Source: Parasphingorhabdus flavimaris (lineage in GTDB: Bacteria > Pseudomonadota > Alphaproteobacteria > Sphingomonadales > Sphingomonadaceae). From it: a stretch of DNA of 64,000 nucleotides. Location of the stretch: positions 578,501-642,500 of the forward strand of contig NZ_JABWMH010000003.1 of the NCBI RefSeq assembly GCF_013371215.1. The letters run 5' to 3'. A model generated the notes under the pieces. The model saw only the letters and a program-made list of their open reading frames with translations. It did no database searches and was not told where the DNA came from. Below, one piece after another: positions 18,233 through 27,665 of the stretch (within the stretch, counting starts at the first letter, position 1; each line of letters begins with the position of its first letter). The translations under genes and the position numbers were made by a program.

Positions 18233-19156
18233 ATGGCTGACATAATATCCCCTGACCCACGATCCGAAAACGCCCCGATCCTGCTGCCGGCGGGCTCGGT
18301 GCTCTTCGGTCTGCTCACATTCGCGATGATGGACGTCGCGATGAAAAGCCTGTCGATCGAGCTGGGTGCCTATAATGCCATTCTCTGGCGGGTGCTGCTC
18401 GCGCTTGTGATTGTGTCCTTGGTCTTCTTCGCCCGCCGCCCGAGAATGCCGGGCAAGGCCGCCCGCAAGGTCCATCTGCAGCGCGGCATCATCATCGTCT
18501 TCATGTCCTATCTGTTCTTCTGGGGCCTGGCGCGGGTGCCACTGGCCGAAGCCATTGCGCTGTCCTTCATCGCACCGATTATCGCGCTCTATCTCGCAGC
18601 GGTTTTTCTCGGCGAGACCATCCACCGCAACGCCATCTACGCCTCGGCGCTGGGCTTTGCCGGGGTGCTGGTGATCGCATGGGGCAGGGCGAGCGGCACA
18701 TTTGAAAAAGAGGCGCTGCTCGGCATTGGTGCCATACTTGTGTCGGCGGTACTCTATGCCGGCAATCTGGTGATCCAGCGGCAACAGGCGCTGCTCGCCG
18801 GCCCAATCGAGATCAGCTTTGCCCAAAACCTCGTCGTCGGCGCGTCCTTCCTGCTGCTCGCACCGTTTTTTGCGGTCGTGCCGGACATGCAGTCGCTGCC
18901 CTATATCGGTGCGGCTGCCCTGTTGTCGATCATCTCTGCGGTGTTCATCGCCTGGGGCTATGCCCGGGCAGAAGCGCAGAATCTGATCAATCTCGAATAT
19001 AGCGCTTTCATCTGGGCGGCGATCTTCGGCTGGCTCTTCTTCCGCGAACCGATCACGCTGACCACCGTTTCCGGCGCGGCCATGATCGTCATCGGTTGCA
19101 TATTGGCCACCCGGCGCGACCGGAAAGTCGCGCATATCGAAACCACTGCAGTCTGA
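18233..19156 (+). CDS. EamA/DMT family transporter
   Basis: A polytopic membrane protein of 307 residues with about ten hydrophobic segments arranged as two EamA repeats (roughly residues 20-150 and 160-290), the hallmark of the drug/metabolite transporter superfamily. LGAYNAILWRVLLAL in the first repeat and SAFIWAAIFGWLFFREPIT near the end are typical. I chose the ATG at 18233 (GGA about 9 nt upstream); a TTG at 18221 is possible. Substrate unknown. It ends 7 nt before the YcaQ-like gene ATG. Confidence 0.88.
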   Translation: MADIISPDPRSENAPILLPAGSVLFGLLTFAMMDVAMKSLSIELGAYNAILWRVLLALVIVSLVFFARRPRMPGKAARKVHLQRGIIIVFMSYLFFWGLARVPLAEAIALSFIAPIIALYLAAVFLGETIHRNAIYASALGFAGVLVIAWGRASGTFEKEALLGIGAILVSAVLYAGNLVIQRQQALLAGPIEISFAQNLVVGASFLLLAPFFAVVPDMQSLPYIGAAALLSIISAVFIAWGYARAEAQNLINLEYSAFIWAAIFGWLFFREPITLTTVSGAAMIVIGCILATRRDRKVAHIETTAV

Positions 19157-19163
19157 TTGGGTG

Positions 19164-20330
19164 ATGCTGCGGATCGACAACCGGAAGGCGCGCTGGCTCT
19201 GGTTGCAGGCGCAGGGTCTGTCCGATACCCCGATCGGCCCGCTCGACCTGCCGGAGATGATCCGGCGTCTCGGCTATGTCCAGCTCGACACCATCCAGAA
19301 TGTCACCCGCGCCCACCATCATATCCTGTGGAGCCGCAACCAGAATTACCGCGAACCGATGCTCGACCGGTTGCTGGGCGAGGACAGGGCGGTGTTCGAG
19401 CATTTCACCCATGACGCCTCGGTCCTGCCGATGGAATTTTACCCGATGTGGCAGCGCCAGTTCCGGCGTCTCGGTGACAAGGTGGCGGGCTATGCCTCGT
19501 TCAAAAAAGCGGTCGCGGAGATCGGGGGCGAAGAGATAAAGGCGCGGATCGCGGCGGAAGGGCCGCTGTCGACACAGGCCTTTGATACGAAGGTTACCGG
19601 CAAGAAACAGATGTGGGACCGCCCGCCGCACAAGCGCGTAATGGACCAGCTCTGGTATTCCGGCGAACTGGCGACCTCGCACAGGCTCAACTTTACCAAA
19701 TATTACGACCTCAGCGAGCGGGTGATCCCCTCGCATCATCGCGAGGCGACCGATGACGACGAAAGCCAGATCGACTGGCTGTGCCGCAACGCCCTCGACC
19801 GGCTGGCCTTCGGCTCGCTCGGCGAAATCCAGCGTTTCTGGGACGCGGTGAATGCGAAGGAAACGCGGCTGTGGGCAGATTCGGCCAAGGACGCTGTTAC
19901 GGTCGAGGTCGAGAACCATGAGGGCCAGTGGCTCAAGGCCCTGGCACCGCCCGATATCGAGGTCCGTCTGGCAACCCTGTCCCGACCAACCACGCGCCTG
20001 CGCATCATCAATCCGTTTGATCCAGCTGTCCGCGATCGCAACCGCCTGCTGGCCCTGTTCGGCTTCCACTATCGCAACGAAATGTTCGTGCCCGCGGCCA
20101 AGCGGCAATGGGGCTATTATGTCTATCCGATCCTAGAGGGTGACCGCTTTGTCGGCCGGATCGAGATCAAGGCGGACCGGGCGGCAAGCCATTTGCGCGT
20201 CACGCAATATTGGCCCGAGCCGGCGGCACGCCGGTCCGCCGCCCGCCACGACAGGCTGAGCGCGGAACTGGCGCGGCTGGCCCGCCTGATCGGGGTCGAG
20301 CAAGTGCTGTGGGAATGTGATCGACTGTGA
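19164..20330 (+). CDS. YcaQ-like (AlkX/AlkZ family) winged-helix DNA glycosylase
   Basis: The 388-residue product belongs to the HTH_42/YcaQ family, which excises alkylated bases and unhooks interstrand crosslinks. The catalytic Q-hydrophobic-D motif is visible in YVQLDTIQNVTRAHHHILWSR, as in the YcaQ/AlkX branch, followed by FEHFTHDASVLP and a C-terminal FDPAVRDRNRLLALFGF...YYVYPILEGDRFVGRI. GTG at 19161 directly precedes the ATG and could also be used. The gene follows an EamA transporter on the same strand. Confidence 0.88.
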   Translation: MLRIDNRKARWLWLQAQGLSDTPIGPLDLPEMIRRLGYVQLDTIQNVTRAHHHILWSRNQNYREPMLDRLLGEDRAVFEHFTHDASVLPMEFYPMWQRQFRRLGDKVAGYASFKKAVAEIGGEEIKARIAAEGPLSTQAFDTKVTGKKQMWDRPPHKRVMDQLWYSGELATSHRLNFTKYYDLSERVIPSHHREATDDDESQIDWLCRNALDRLAFGSLGEIQRFWDAVNAKETRLWADSAKDAVTVEVENHEGQWLKALAPPDIEVRLATLSRPTTRLRIINPFDPAVRDRNRLLALFGFHYRNEMFVPAAKRQWGYYVYPILEGDRFVGRIEIKADRAASHLRVTQYWPEPAARRSAARHDRLSAELARLARLIGVEQVLWECDRL

Positions 20331-20344
20331 CGCGCGGCCAGGCC

Positions 20345-20932
20345 TTATTTGACGATGCCGCGAAAGCGCAGTTCACCGGATGCGCCGGGGGCGATCGGGG
20401 ACGTCAGGACCCAGCGGATATGGGTGACATCGGACGCGACCGCCGGGCGGCTGGTCTGCACCGGAGCAGCCGTTTCGCCAGTTTCTTCGGTGCCAGTCGC
20501 CACCGTTTCCGTGACGGTCAGTTCGGACAATTTGCCGAAATTCTTGCCGCCATCGACCGAGACCAGAGCCCAGTCCTCGACCACTTCTGTCAGGGCGACC
20601 GCAGCGTGGACGGGATTGTTGACAACAAATCCTGTCACCGCATTCTGGCCGGTATTGCGATAGGCGTTGACGAACAGCAATTTGTCGCCGGGAATGACTT
20701 TGACAGTCGCGGGATCAAGCAGCTTGGTCACCGTTTCGCCGGATGCGCTTGTTTCGCTCCGTTCGACCATTATCGTGCTGTCAATTTTTACATCGGCCCG
20801 CGGATCGGTTGCTGCGGCCTGAGCCGAGGCTGAAAGCGGCGTCGCATGTGCAACCTGAGATACGGTCATACCAGCCAGCAACACGCTGGTCACCATCGCC
20901 GCTTCGATCAAAATCATACGCATATCAGACAT
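20345..20932 (-). CDS. Secreted protein of unknown function, DUF11-like beta domain
   Basis: A 195-residue protein with an N-terminal signal peptide (MSDMRMILIEAAMVTSVLLA...ATPLSA) and a Thr/Val-rich region with PGDKLLFVNAYRNTGQNAVTGFVVNNPV, reminiscent of DUF11/conserved repeat domains of cell-surface proteins. The segment ETVATGTEETGETAAPVQTS looks like a linker. The closing IRWVLTSPIAPGASGELRFRGIVK has the usual beta-sandwich end. Function unknown; probably periplasmic or surface exposed. It is divergent from tamA with about 217 nt between starts. Confidence 0.7.
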   Translation of the reverse strand: MSDMRMILIEAAMVTSVLLAGMTVSQVAHATPLSASAQAAATDPRADVKIDSTIMVERSETSASGETVTKLLDPATVKVIPGDKLLFVNAYRNTGQNAVTGFVVNNPVHAAVALTEVVEDWALVSVDGGKNFGKLSELTVTETVATGTEETGETAAPVQTSRPAVASDVTHIRWVLTSPIAPGASGELRFRGIVK

Positions 20933-21149
20933 TTTTAACGATCCTGTTGAACATTTGCCGACCCGTCAAAAGCGACCGGTCCCTATTCACCGGAAAATAT
21001 GGCCCATGTTGGTTAACGATAGATTAAAGTCGACCATCAAAATGGCGACATAATGACGGCGTCACGGAGTATCCTGCAAAAAGAATAGCTTGGCGAAAAG
21101 CCGTTCTTATTCATTGGCGTCGGGATTATCCAAGGCTAAAGAGACTGCA

Positions 21150-23243
21150 ATGGGTCTGATCGCTTATCGTAGCTGCTTCGGTATGCTTGTTGTTCTGCTG
21201 ATGGGTTCGCCCGTTCGGCCGATCTACGCTCAAACCGCCGACCCGGTGGTCTCCGCTCCCGACGATCAGGGGGAATTTGACGAGCCGCTCGACCCGGATC
21301 AGGAGCTGACCGAATTCCCGGATTTCGGCGTCGAATGGCCGGATCTCGAGCAAGTCGCCGAACCGGTGTTCGAGGAAAGCGAAGAGGAGAGCGAGCCTGC
21401 GCTGGCGGAAAATGACGAAGCCGATGATCAGACGATCCAGACGGCATCGGAAGAACTGGCCGCCGATGCCCCGCTGAACGTCTACCGTCCGACCGATGCG
21501 CTGGCCGAAACCGCTTACCGGATATCCTTCGACGGCCTGCCCGAGGCGATCGGGGAAGCGTTCATGACCCGCTTCAACATATTGTCGGTCCTCGAGCAAT
21601 ATCGCGGTGACGAAGCCAATTTCGCCCAGATCCGGCGGAGGGTGCAAAGTGACGAAGAGCTGGTCGAGCGCCTGCTCCGGATCGAAGGCTATTATGACGC
21701 GGTCGTGCAAAGCCGCTTTGAAGCAGATGGCGACGAACGGCTGGAGGTCATCATCAACGTGCAGGCGGGGCCGCAATATCAGCTCGACGAGATCGCCTTG
21801 CCCGGTCTCGAAAGCGCGCTTGCCCCCGATCCGGAAAATTTCCGCGAACGCTTTGGCCTGGAGTCGGGAGAGGTCATCAACAGCGACCGGATCATGGATG
21901 CCAAGGGACGGCTCGATCTGGCGATGGCGGAAAATGGCTATCCGTTTGCCGAAACCGCAGAACCGGAACTGGAAATCGACCATGCCGAACGGCTCGGTGA
22001 TCTCGATATAAAGGTCACGCCCGGCGGCAAATATAACTTCGGTTCGATTGTCATGGACCGGACCGACCTGTTCGGTCCCGATCATGTCCAGATGATTGCC
22101 CGCTTTGATCCCGGTGATGTCTATCAGGCGTCCGATGTCGAGGACCTGCGGCGCGCCCTGATCGCGACCGGACTGATCTCGACAGTCTCGATCGACCCGG
22201 TTGTTGCGGAAGACCCGGCCGCGGTTGATATCGCCGTCAATGTAACCCCGGCACCGCTGCGCACGATAGCCGGCGAGCTGGGCTATGGCACCGGCGAAGG
22301 CGCGCGCGCCGCGGCCAGCTGGGAGCATCGCAATTTCTTTCCGCCCGAAGGGCTGATCCGCTTCTCCGGCGTGCTCGGGACCCAGGAACAATCGGGCAGT
22401 ATCGCCTATCGCCGCAGCAATTACCGGCGCCGTGACAATATATTGAACGGGCGCACCGCATTGAGCGTTGTCGATCGGCCGGCGTTCAAGGCCCAGACCT
22501 TCTCGGTCGCTGCAAATATCGAGCGGCTCAGCAATCTGATCTATCAGAAACGCTGGAGCTGGTCGGCGGGTATCGAGCTGCTTGCATCGCGCGAAACCGA
22601 TGTCACCGGCCCCGCTGACGCCACTGGCAGGGAAACGTTTTTCATCGGATCATTGCCGGGGCTGGTCACCTATGACGCCAGCGACGACCTGCTCGATCCG
22701 ACCAGTGGCTTTCGCCTCTCCGCACGCGTCGCTCCCGAAGCCTCGCTGCAAAATGGCAGCTTCTTCTATGTCCGCAGCCAGGTTGACGGCAGCGCCTACT
22801 TCCCGGTCTCGGATAAGATTGTGCTTGCCGGCCGCGCGCGGCTGGGATCGATTGTCGGTGCCGGCAACAACCGCATCGCCCCGTCGCGCCGTCTCTATTC
22901 CGGCGGCGGCGGTTCGGTGCGCGGCTATGGCTATCAGAGCATCGGACCGCGCGATGCGAATAATGATCCGGTGGGCGGCCGTTCGCTGGTGGAATTTTCG
23001 CTCGAAGCACGCGTCCGCACCGGTTTCCTGGATGGCAATCTCGGCATCGTACCCTTCATCGACGCGGGCAATGTCTATACCAGCAGCACCCCTGGTGTTT
23101 CCGGCATGCGCTACGGCGCCGGTCTCGGGATGCGCTATTACAGCGATTTTGGGCCGATCCGGATCGACGTCGGCACGCCGATCAATCCCCAGCCCGGCGA
23201 CTCTCCGGTCGCGGTCTATGTCTCGCTCGGGCAGGCGTTCTAG
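21150..23243 (+). CDS. tamA: Outer-membrane translocation/assembly protein TamA (BamA family)
   Basis: TamA is an Omp85-family barrel that with TamB moves envelope proteins or lipids between membranes. From the ATG at 21150 it has a signal peptide (MGLIAYRSCFGMLVVLLMGS...YAQ), an acidic N-terminal spacer (residues 30-95), POTRA repeats to about residue 370 and a C-terminal barrel with the GGGGSVRGYGYQSIGPRD signature (xRGY) and final Phe. A TTG at 21090 would place 20 residues before the signal peptide and is rejected. The tamA TAG is immediately followed by the tamB ATG. Confidence 0.93.
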   Translation: MGLIAYRSCFGMLVVLLMGSPVRPIYAQTADPVVSAPDDQGEFDEPLDPDQELTEFPDFGVEWPDLEQVAEPVFEESEEESEPALAENDEADDQTIQTASEELAADAPLNVYRPTDALAETAYRISFDGLPEAIGEAFMTRFNILSVLEQYRGDEANFAQIRRRVQSDEELVERLLRIEGYYDAVVQSRFEADGDERLEVIINVQAGPQYQLDEIALPGLESALAPDPENFRERFGLESGEVINSDRIMDAKGRLDLAMAENGYPFAETAEPELEIDHAERLGDLDIKVTPGGKYNFGSIVMDRTDLFGPDHVQMIARFDPGDVYQASDVEDLRRALIATGLISTVSIDPVVAEDPAAVDIAVNVTPAPLRTIAGELGYGTGEGARAAASWEHRNFFPPEGLIRFSGVLGTQEQSGSIAYRRSNYRRRDNILNGRTALSVVDRPAFKAQTFSVAANIERLSNLIYQKRWSWSAGIELLASRETDVTGPADATGRETFFIGSLPGLVTYDASDDLLDPTSGFRLSARVAPEASLQNGSFFYVRSQVDGSAYFPVSDKIVLAGRARLGSIVGAGNNRIAPSRRLYSGGGGSVRGYGYQSIGPRDANNDPVGGRSLVEFSLEARVRTGFLDGNLGIVPFIDAGNVYTSSTPGVSGMRYGAGLGMRYYSDFGPIRIDVGTPINPQPGDSPVAVYVSLGQAF

Positions 23244-26200
23244 ATGGCCGAAAGCCCCGACAAGCCGCGCTCCAAACTGGTGACCTGGCGCTGGCCCATG
23301 CGCAGTCTGGTGGCTTTGGCGGTACTGCTCATCCTTGGGCTGATCGGGGCCGCGATCTGGCTGGACAGCGATTCCGGCCATCGCTTCATCATCAGGCAGG
23401 TCGAGGCCCAGGCACCGGAAAACGGCCTGCGTATCCGCATCGACGATATCGAAGGGTCGATCTACGCAGGTGCACAGGTTCAGGGTCTGGAGCTTGCCGA
23501 CCCCAAGGGGCGGTTCTTCCATGCCGGTACGGTTGCGGTCGAGTGGAACCCGCTCGCCTGGATATTCAACGAACTCAACATCTCCGAAGCGGTCATTACC
23601 AGGGCGAAGCTCGATCGCCTGCCGGAACTGATCGACAGCGGGGAAGACCAGCCCTTGCTGCCGAATTTTGACATATTCATCGGGGCTTTTCGGGCGGATA
23701 ATCTGGAACTCGGGCCCGCGATCACAGGCTCCAGCCAATTTGCCGACCTGTCCGGCTCGGCCGACATCCGCGCCGGTCGGGCGATGGTGCTGCTGGATGC
23801 TGCGACGACGCGCAGCGGTGACAAGATATTGCTTGCCCTCAATGCCGAACCGGATCGTGAAAAGCTCGATATCGACGCAGAGATAATCGCGCCTGCTGGC
23901 GGGGTTCTCGCGGGGATGCTGGGCCTCGAGCAGGATCTGTCCGTCACCCTGGAAGGGGACGGCAGCTGGCGCAAATGGGATGGCGAGTTCAAGGCGCTGA
24001 TCAACGGCGATCCGGCGGCCCAGGTCACTCTCGAGGCCAGGGAAGGCCTGTTCGCTTATGACGGCCAGCTGACCGCATCGATGCTGCCCGACGGGGTCGC
24101 GCAGAAGCTGGCCGCACCCAATCTGGTGCTGAATGGCACCGCCAGTTTCGAAAATCGTCTGGTCGCGCTCGATCTCGAGGCGCGTTCCGCCGCCTTGTCC
24201 TTCACCGCCAAGGGCGGAATTGATCTCGGGCGCAACAGCCTTGATGCGATGCGGCTCGAGACAAGGCTGATCGATCCATCCGCGCTGGCGGCCAATTTGA
24301 AGGCGCAGGATTTCGAGCTCAAGGCACTGCTCAACGGAAAATTCTCCGAACTGCGCTATCAATATCTGCTGACCGCGCCGCAACTGGCCTTGGGCAAGAC
24401 CCTGCTGACCAATGTCCGGGGCGAGGGTGAAGGACAGCGCGATGCCGGCGGCTGGAGCATTCCGGTGGAGCTGTCTGTCGCCAAGCTGATCGGCAACGGC
24501 GAATTGCTCCAGCAATTGCTCTCGGGCTTCAACGCCAAAGCCTTGCTGCGCTATGAAAACGACCTGTTGTTTGCCGAGCGCGCCCGTGTCGCGACCAACG
24601 TCGCAAACGGCACATTGGATCTTGAACTGCGACCGTCGACCGGCGATTTCTCGGTCGATATCGATGCCAATGCTCCCGGCTTTGCCGTGCGAGGGGTCGG
24701 GGTGGCTGATATTGTCGCCAGCATCAATCTCGGTCCGGCTTCCTCGGGACTATCGGTCGACGGTCAGGTCAACGCCAGGCTGCGTCGTTTCGATATCGGC
24801 TTTCTGCGGGAGTTGGCGGGTGGCTTGCCCGAATTGCAGACCGGCCTGGCTCTCGGCCCGGACGGATTGCTGCGGTTCACCGATCTTGTCGTCAAGGCTC
24901 CGGAAATTTCGTTCAGGGGTTCCGGCAAACAGACCGGAGCGGCGACTTTCGCCTTTCAGGGGTCCGGCAGGCAAGATACCTACGGTCGTTTCGATCTCAA
25001 GCTCGACGGCGCGCTCGACCGGCCCAGAGTGGCGCTGCTGTTAGACAGTCCGCTGCCCGCACTCGGTCTGTCTGCGGTCAGCCTGCAACTTACCCCGGCG
25101 ACGGCCGGTTTCGCCTATATCGCATCCGGTGGATCGACATTGGGGCCGTTCAGCAGCAATGGCATGATCGTGACCGCAACGGGTCAGGATACGGCGGTCC
25201 GGGTCGATCGCCTGCTGGTATCCGACACGCTGGCGACCGGGACGATCAGGCCGACCGCCCAGGGTCTGGCCGGAAGGCTCGCGATCAGCGGTGGCGGCGT
25301 CAACGGCGATGTGGTTTTCCGTCCGGGCAGTGACCGGCAATTGATCCGCGCCAATCTCAAGGCCGAAAATGCCCGCTTCGACGGCAATCCGCCGATTTTC
25401 ATCCGCACCGGCGTGCTGGATGCCGATATCGTGCTGATCGACGGCAAGTCGAATATCGACGCCACGCTGCGGGCGCAGGGCATCAGCCGCGGCGAACTGA
25501 TGGTCGGTCGCATCGCCGCCAATGCCAAGCTGGTCAACGGAAGCGGTAGCGCGACATTCACGGTGGCCGGCACCCGCGGCAGCACGTTTGAATTCCAGGC
25601 CAAAGCCGACATCACACCGGATCGCTATCAGCTGACCGGCAGCGGCCAGTTCGAAGGCCGCGTCCTGCGCTTGACCCAAAAGCTCGACCTCCGGCGGTCG
25701 GGCGATGGCTGGACGATGGCCCCGACCACGATCAGCTACGGCAGAGGCAGCGCCCGCATGTCCGGACGATGGGCGACGGGGAATTCCAATCTGGTGATGG
25801 CCCTGACCAAAATGCCTTTGTCTCTGGTCGATATCGCCTATCCCGACCTCGGGCTGGGCGGCACGGTCAACGGCACGGTAAAGCTGACCCAGTCGCGCTC
25901 GCAGGTCCCGGTCGGCGAAGCGAAATTGACCGTGAAGGGCCTGACCCGATCCGGCCTGATCCTGACCTCCGCTCCGGTGGACCTGGGTCTCAATATCGCC
26001 ATTTCGCAGCGCAATGCTGCGGCACGGGGGATCATCAAGTCTCCTGAGGGTAAAACCATCGGCCGGTTCCAGGGACGGGTCACCGGCCTGGGCGGAGGAC
26101 GTTGGCAGGACGAACTGATGCGCAAACCGCTGTTCGCCCAGGCCCGGTTCAGCGGCGGTGCGGAAAGCCTGTGGCGGCTTACTGGCGTGGAAACCTTTGA

Positions 26201-27413
26201 CCTCACCGGACCGGTGTCGGCGAGCGCGGATGTCAGCGGCAGCCTCGCCAATCCGCAGATCGAGGGTCTGGTCCGGACCAGCAACGCGCGGCTGGAAAGC
26301 CCGCTGACCGGCACCGTCGTCTCCAACATCAAGACGGTTGGCCGCTTTGACGGTTCGCGTCTGGTCCTGCCCAAATTGACCGGTGTCACAAGCGGTGGCG
26401 GAACCGTCAGCGGCAGTGGCAGCTTCAACTTCGCGGTCGAACCGGACGAAGGCATCGGGATCGTGATGGACATCAATGCCCAGCAGGCAGCGTTGATCGC
26501 GCGGGATGATTTTGCCGCCACGGTGACCGGTCCGATCAAGATACGCAGTTCGGCGGATGGTGGCCTGATCTCGGGCGATGTCACTCTCAATCGCAGCTTC
26601 TTCCGCTTTGGTCAGGCGAGCGCGACCGCGAGCCTGCCCGACATCAAGACGCGCGAGATCAATCGCCGGGCCGACGAACGGCCGGTACAGGTACGCAGCC
26701 GGCCATGGCGCTTTGACCTGACGGCGGATGCCCCCAACCGCTTGCGGGTTGAAGGGCTCGGTCTCGACAGCGAATGGGGTGCCAATCTCAAAATTACCGG
26801 ACCGGTGGATAATTTCATCATGGTCGGCGACGCCAATCTGATCCGCGGGAATTATACGTTTGCCGGCCGTCGCTTCCGTCTCGAGCGCGGACGGATCCGC
26901 TTTGTCGGCAACCAGCCGGTCAATCCGATACTGGATATCGAGGCGGAGGCCAATCTGACCGGGCTGAACGCCACGATCAATGTCACCGGCACCGGCAACC
27001 AGCCCGAAATCGCCTTTACCAGCATCCCGGCTCTGCCCCAGGACGAGTTGCTGTCACGCGTCCTGTTCGGTGCGTCGATTGCCGATCTGTCGGCACCCGA
27101 GGCAGTCCAGCTGGCGGCGGCGGTGGCCTCGCTCAACAGTGGTGGCGGCCTCGATCCGATCAACCAGTTGCGCAAGGCAGTGGGTCTCGATCGTTTGCGG
27201 ATATTGCCGTCCGATACCGACACCGGTTCGGGCACCTCGATCGCGGCCGGCAAATATATCACCCGCCGCGTCTATGTGGAACTGATCACCGACGGCAAGG
27301 GCTATAGCGCCACCCAGCTGGAATTTCAGATCACCCGCTGGCTGTCGATCCTGTCAACCATCTCGACCCTCGGCCGCCAGAGCGCCAACGTGCGGATCAG
27401 CAAGGATTATTAA
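23244..27413 (+). CDS. tamB: Translocation and assembly module subunit TamB
   Basis: A 1389-residue protein of the AsmA-like/TamB superfamily: one N-terminal membrane anchor (about residues 20-40), then a very long repetitive beta-rich region expected to form a hydrophobic groove spanning the periplasm, ending in the DUF490 domain with TGTGNQPEIAFTSIPALPQDELLSRVLFG and IQYKRALGLDRLRI-like text (LRKAVGLDRLRILP). It partners TamA. The start codon abuts the tamA stop with no gap, so translation is coupled. Confidence 0.93.
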   Translation: MAESPDKPRSKLVTWRWPMRSLVALAVLLILGLIGAAIWLDSDSGHRFIIRQVEAQAPENGLRIRIDDIEGSIYAGAQVQGLELADPKGRFFHAGTVAVEWNPLAWIFNELNISEAVITRAKLDRLPELIDSGEDQPLLPNFDIFIGAFRADNLELGPAITGSSQFADLSGSADIRAGRAMVLLDAATTRSGDKILLALNAEPDREKLDIDAEIIAPAGGVLAGMLGLEQDLSVTLEGDGSWRKWDGEFKALINGDPAAQVTLEAREGLFAYDGQLTASMLPDGVAQKLAAPNLVLNGTASFENRLVALDLEARSAALSFTAKGGIDLGRNSLDAMRLETRLIDPSALAANLKAQDFELKALLNGKFSELRYQYLLTAPQLALGKTLLTNVRGEGEGQRDAGGWSIPVELSVAKLIGNGELLQQLLSGFNAKALLRYENDLLFAERARVATNVANGTLDLELRPSTGDFSVDIDANAPGFAVRGVGVADIVASINLGPASSGLSVDGQVNARLRRFDIGFLRELAGGLPELQTGLALGPDGLLRFTDLVVKAPEISFRGSGKQTGAATFAFQGSGRQDTYGRFDLKLDGALDRPRVALLLDSPLPALGLSAVSLQLTPATAGFAYIASGGSTLGPFSSNGMIVTATGQDTAVRVDRLLVSDTLATGTIRPTAQGLAGRLAISGGGVNGDVVFRPGSDRQLIRANLKAENARFDGNPPIFIRTGVLDADIVLIDGKSNIDATLRAQGISRGELMVGRIAANAKLVNGSGSATFTVAGTRGSTFEFQAKADITPDRYQLTGSGQFEGRVLRLTQKLDLRRSGDGWTMAPTTISYGRGSARMSGRWATGNSNLVMALTKMPLSLVDIAYPDLGLGGTVNGTVKLTQSRSQVPVGEAKLTVKGLTRSGLILTSAPVDLGLNIAISQRNAAARGIIKSPEGKTIGRFQGRVTGLGGGRWQDELMRKPLFAQARFSGGAESLWRLTGVETFDLTGPVSASADVSGSLANPQIEGLVRTSNARLESPLTGTVVSNIKTVGRFDGSRLVLPKLTGVTSGGGTVSGSGSFNFAVEPDEGIGIVMDINAQQAALIARDDFAATVTGPIKIRSSADGGLISGDVTLNRSFFRFGQASATASLPDIKTREINRRADERPVQVRSRPWRFDLTADAPNRLRVEGLGLDSEWGANLKITGPVDNFIMVGDANLIRGNYTFAGRRFRLERGRIRFVGNQPVNPILDIEAEANLTGLNATINVTGTGNQPEIAFTSIPALPQDELLSRVLFGASIADLSAPEAVQLAAAVASLNSGGGLDPINQLRKAVGLDRLRILPSDTDTGSGTSIAAGKYITRRVYVELITDGKGYSATQLEFQITRWLSILSTISTLGRQSANVRISKDY

Positions 27414-27665
27414 AGACAGGGCTGACGGAGCCTGAGCGCGAAAGCCGGGGCTGCGGCGACGGGCAGGCATGGCTTCCGCCCCAGCGCTGACAGCTATTCT
27501 CCTTGCTTTGCACGCACTTCACTGTTGCAGTACTCGAGATAATCCTTGTCCATCTCCCCGATCGAAGGCAGGTTGCGACTGACATTCCGGAAAATGCCGG
27601 ATGATCAGGGGCGTCCAGCAGTTGCTTCGGCTTCGAAGCTGGGGCTACCGACAGGGAGAGAGAGA

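Noticed and set aside
22650..24515. 621-residue minus-strand frame
   Set aside because: Antisense to tamA and tamB; arises from GC-rich codon bias.
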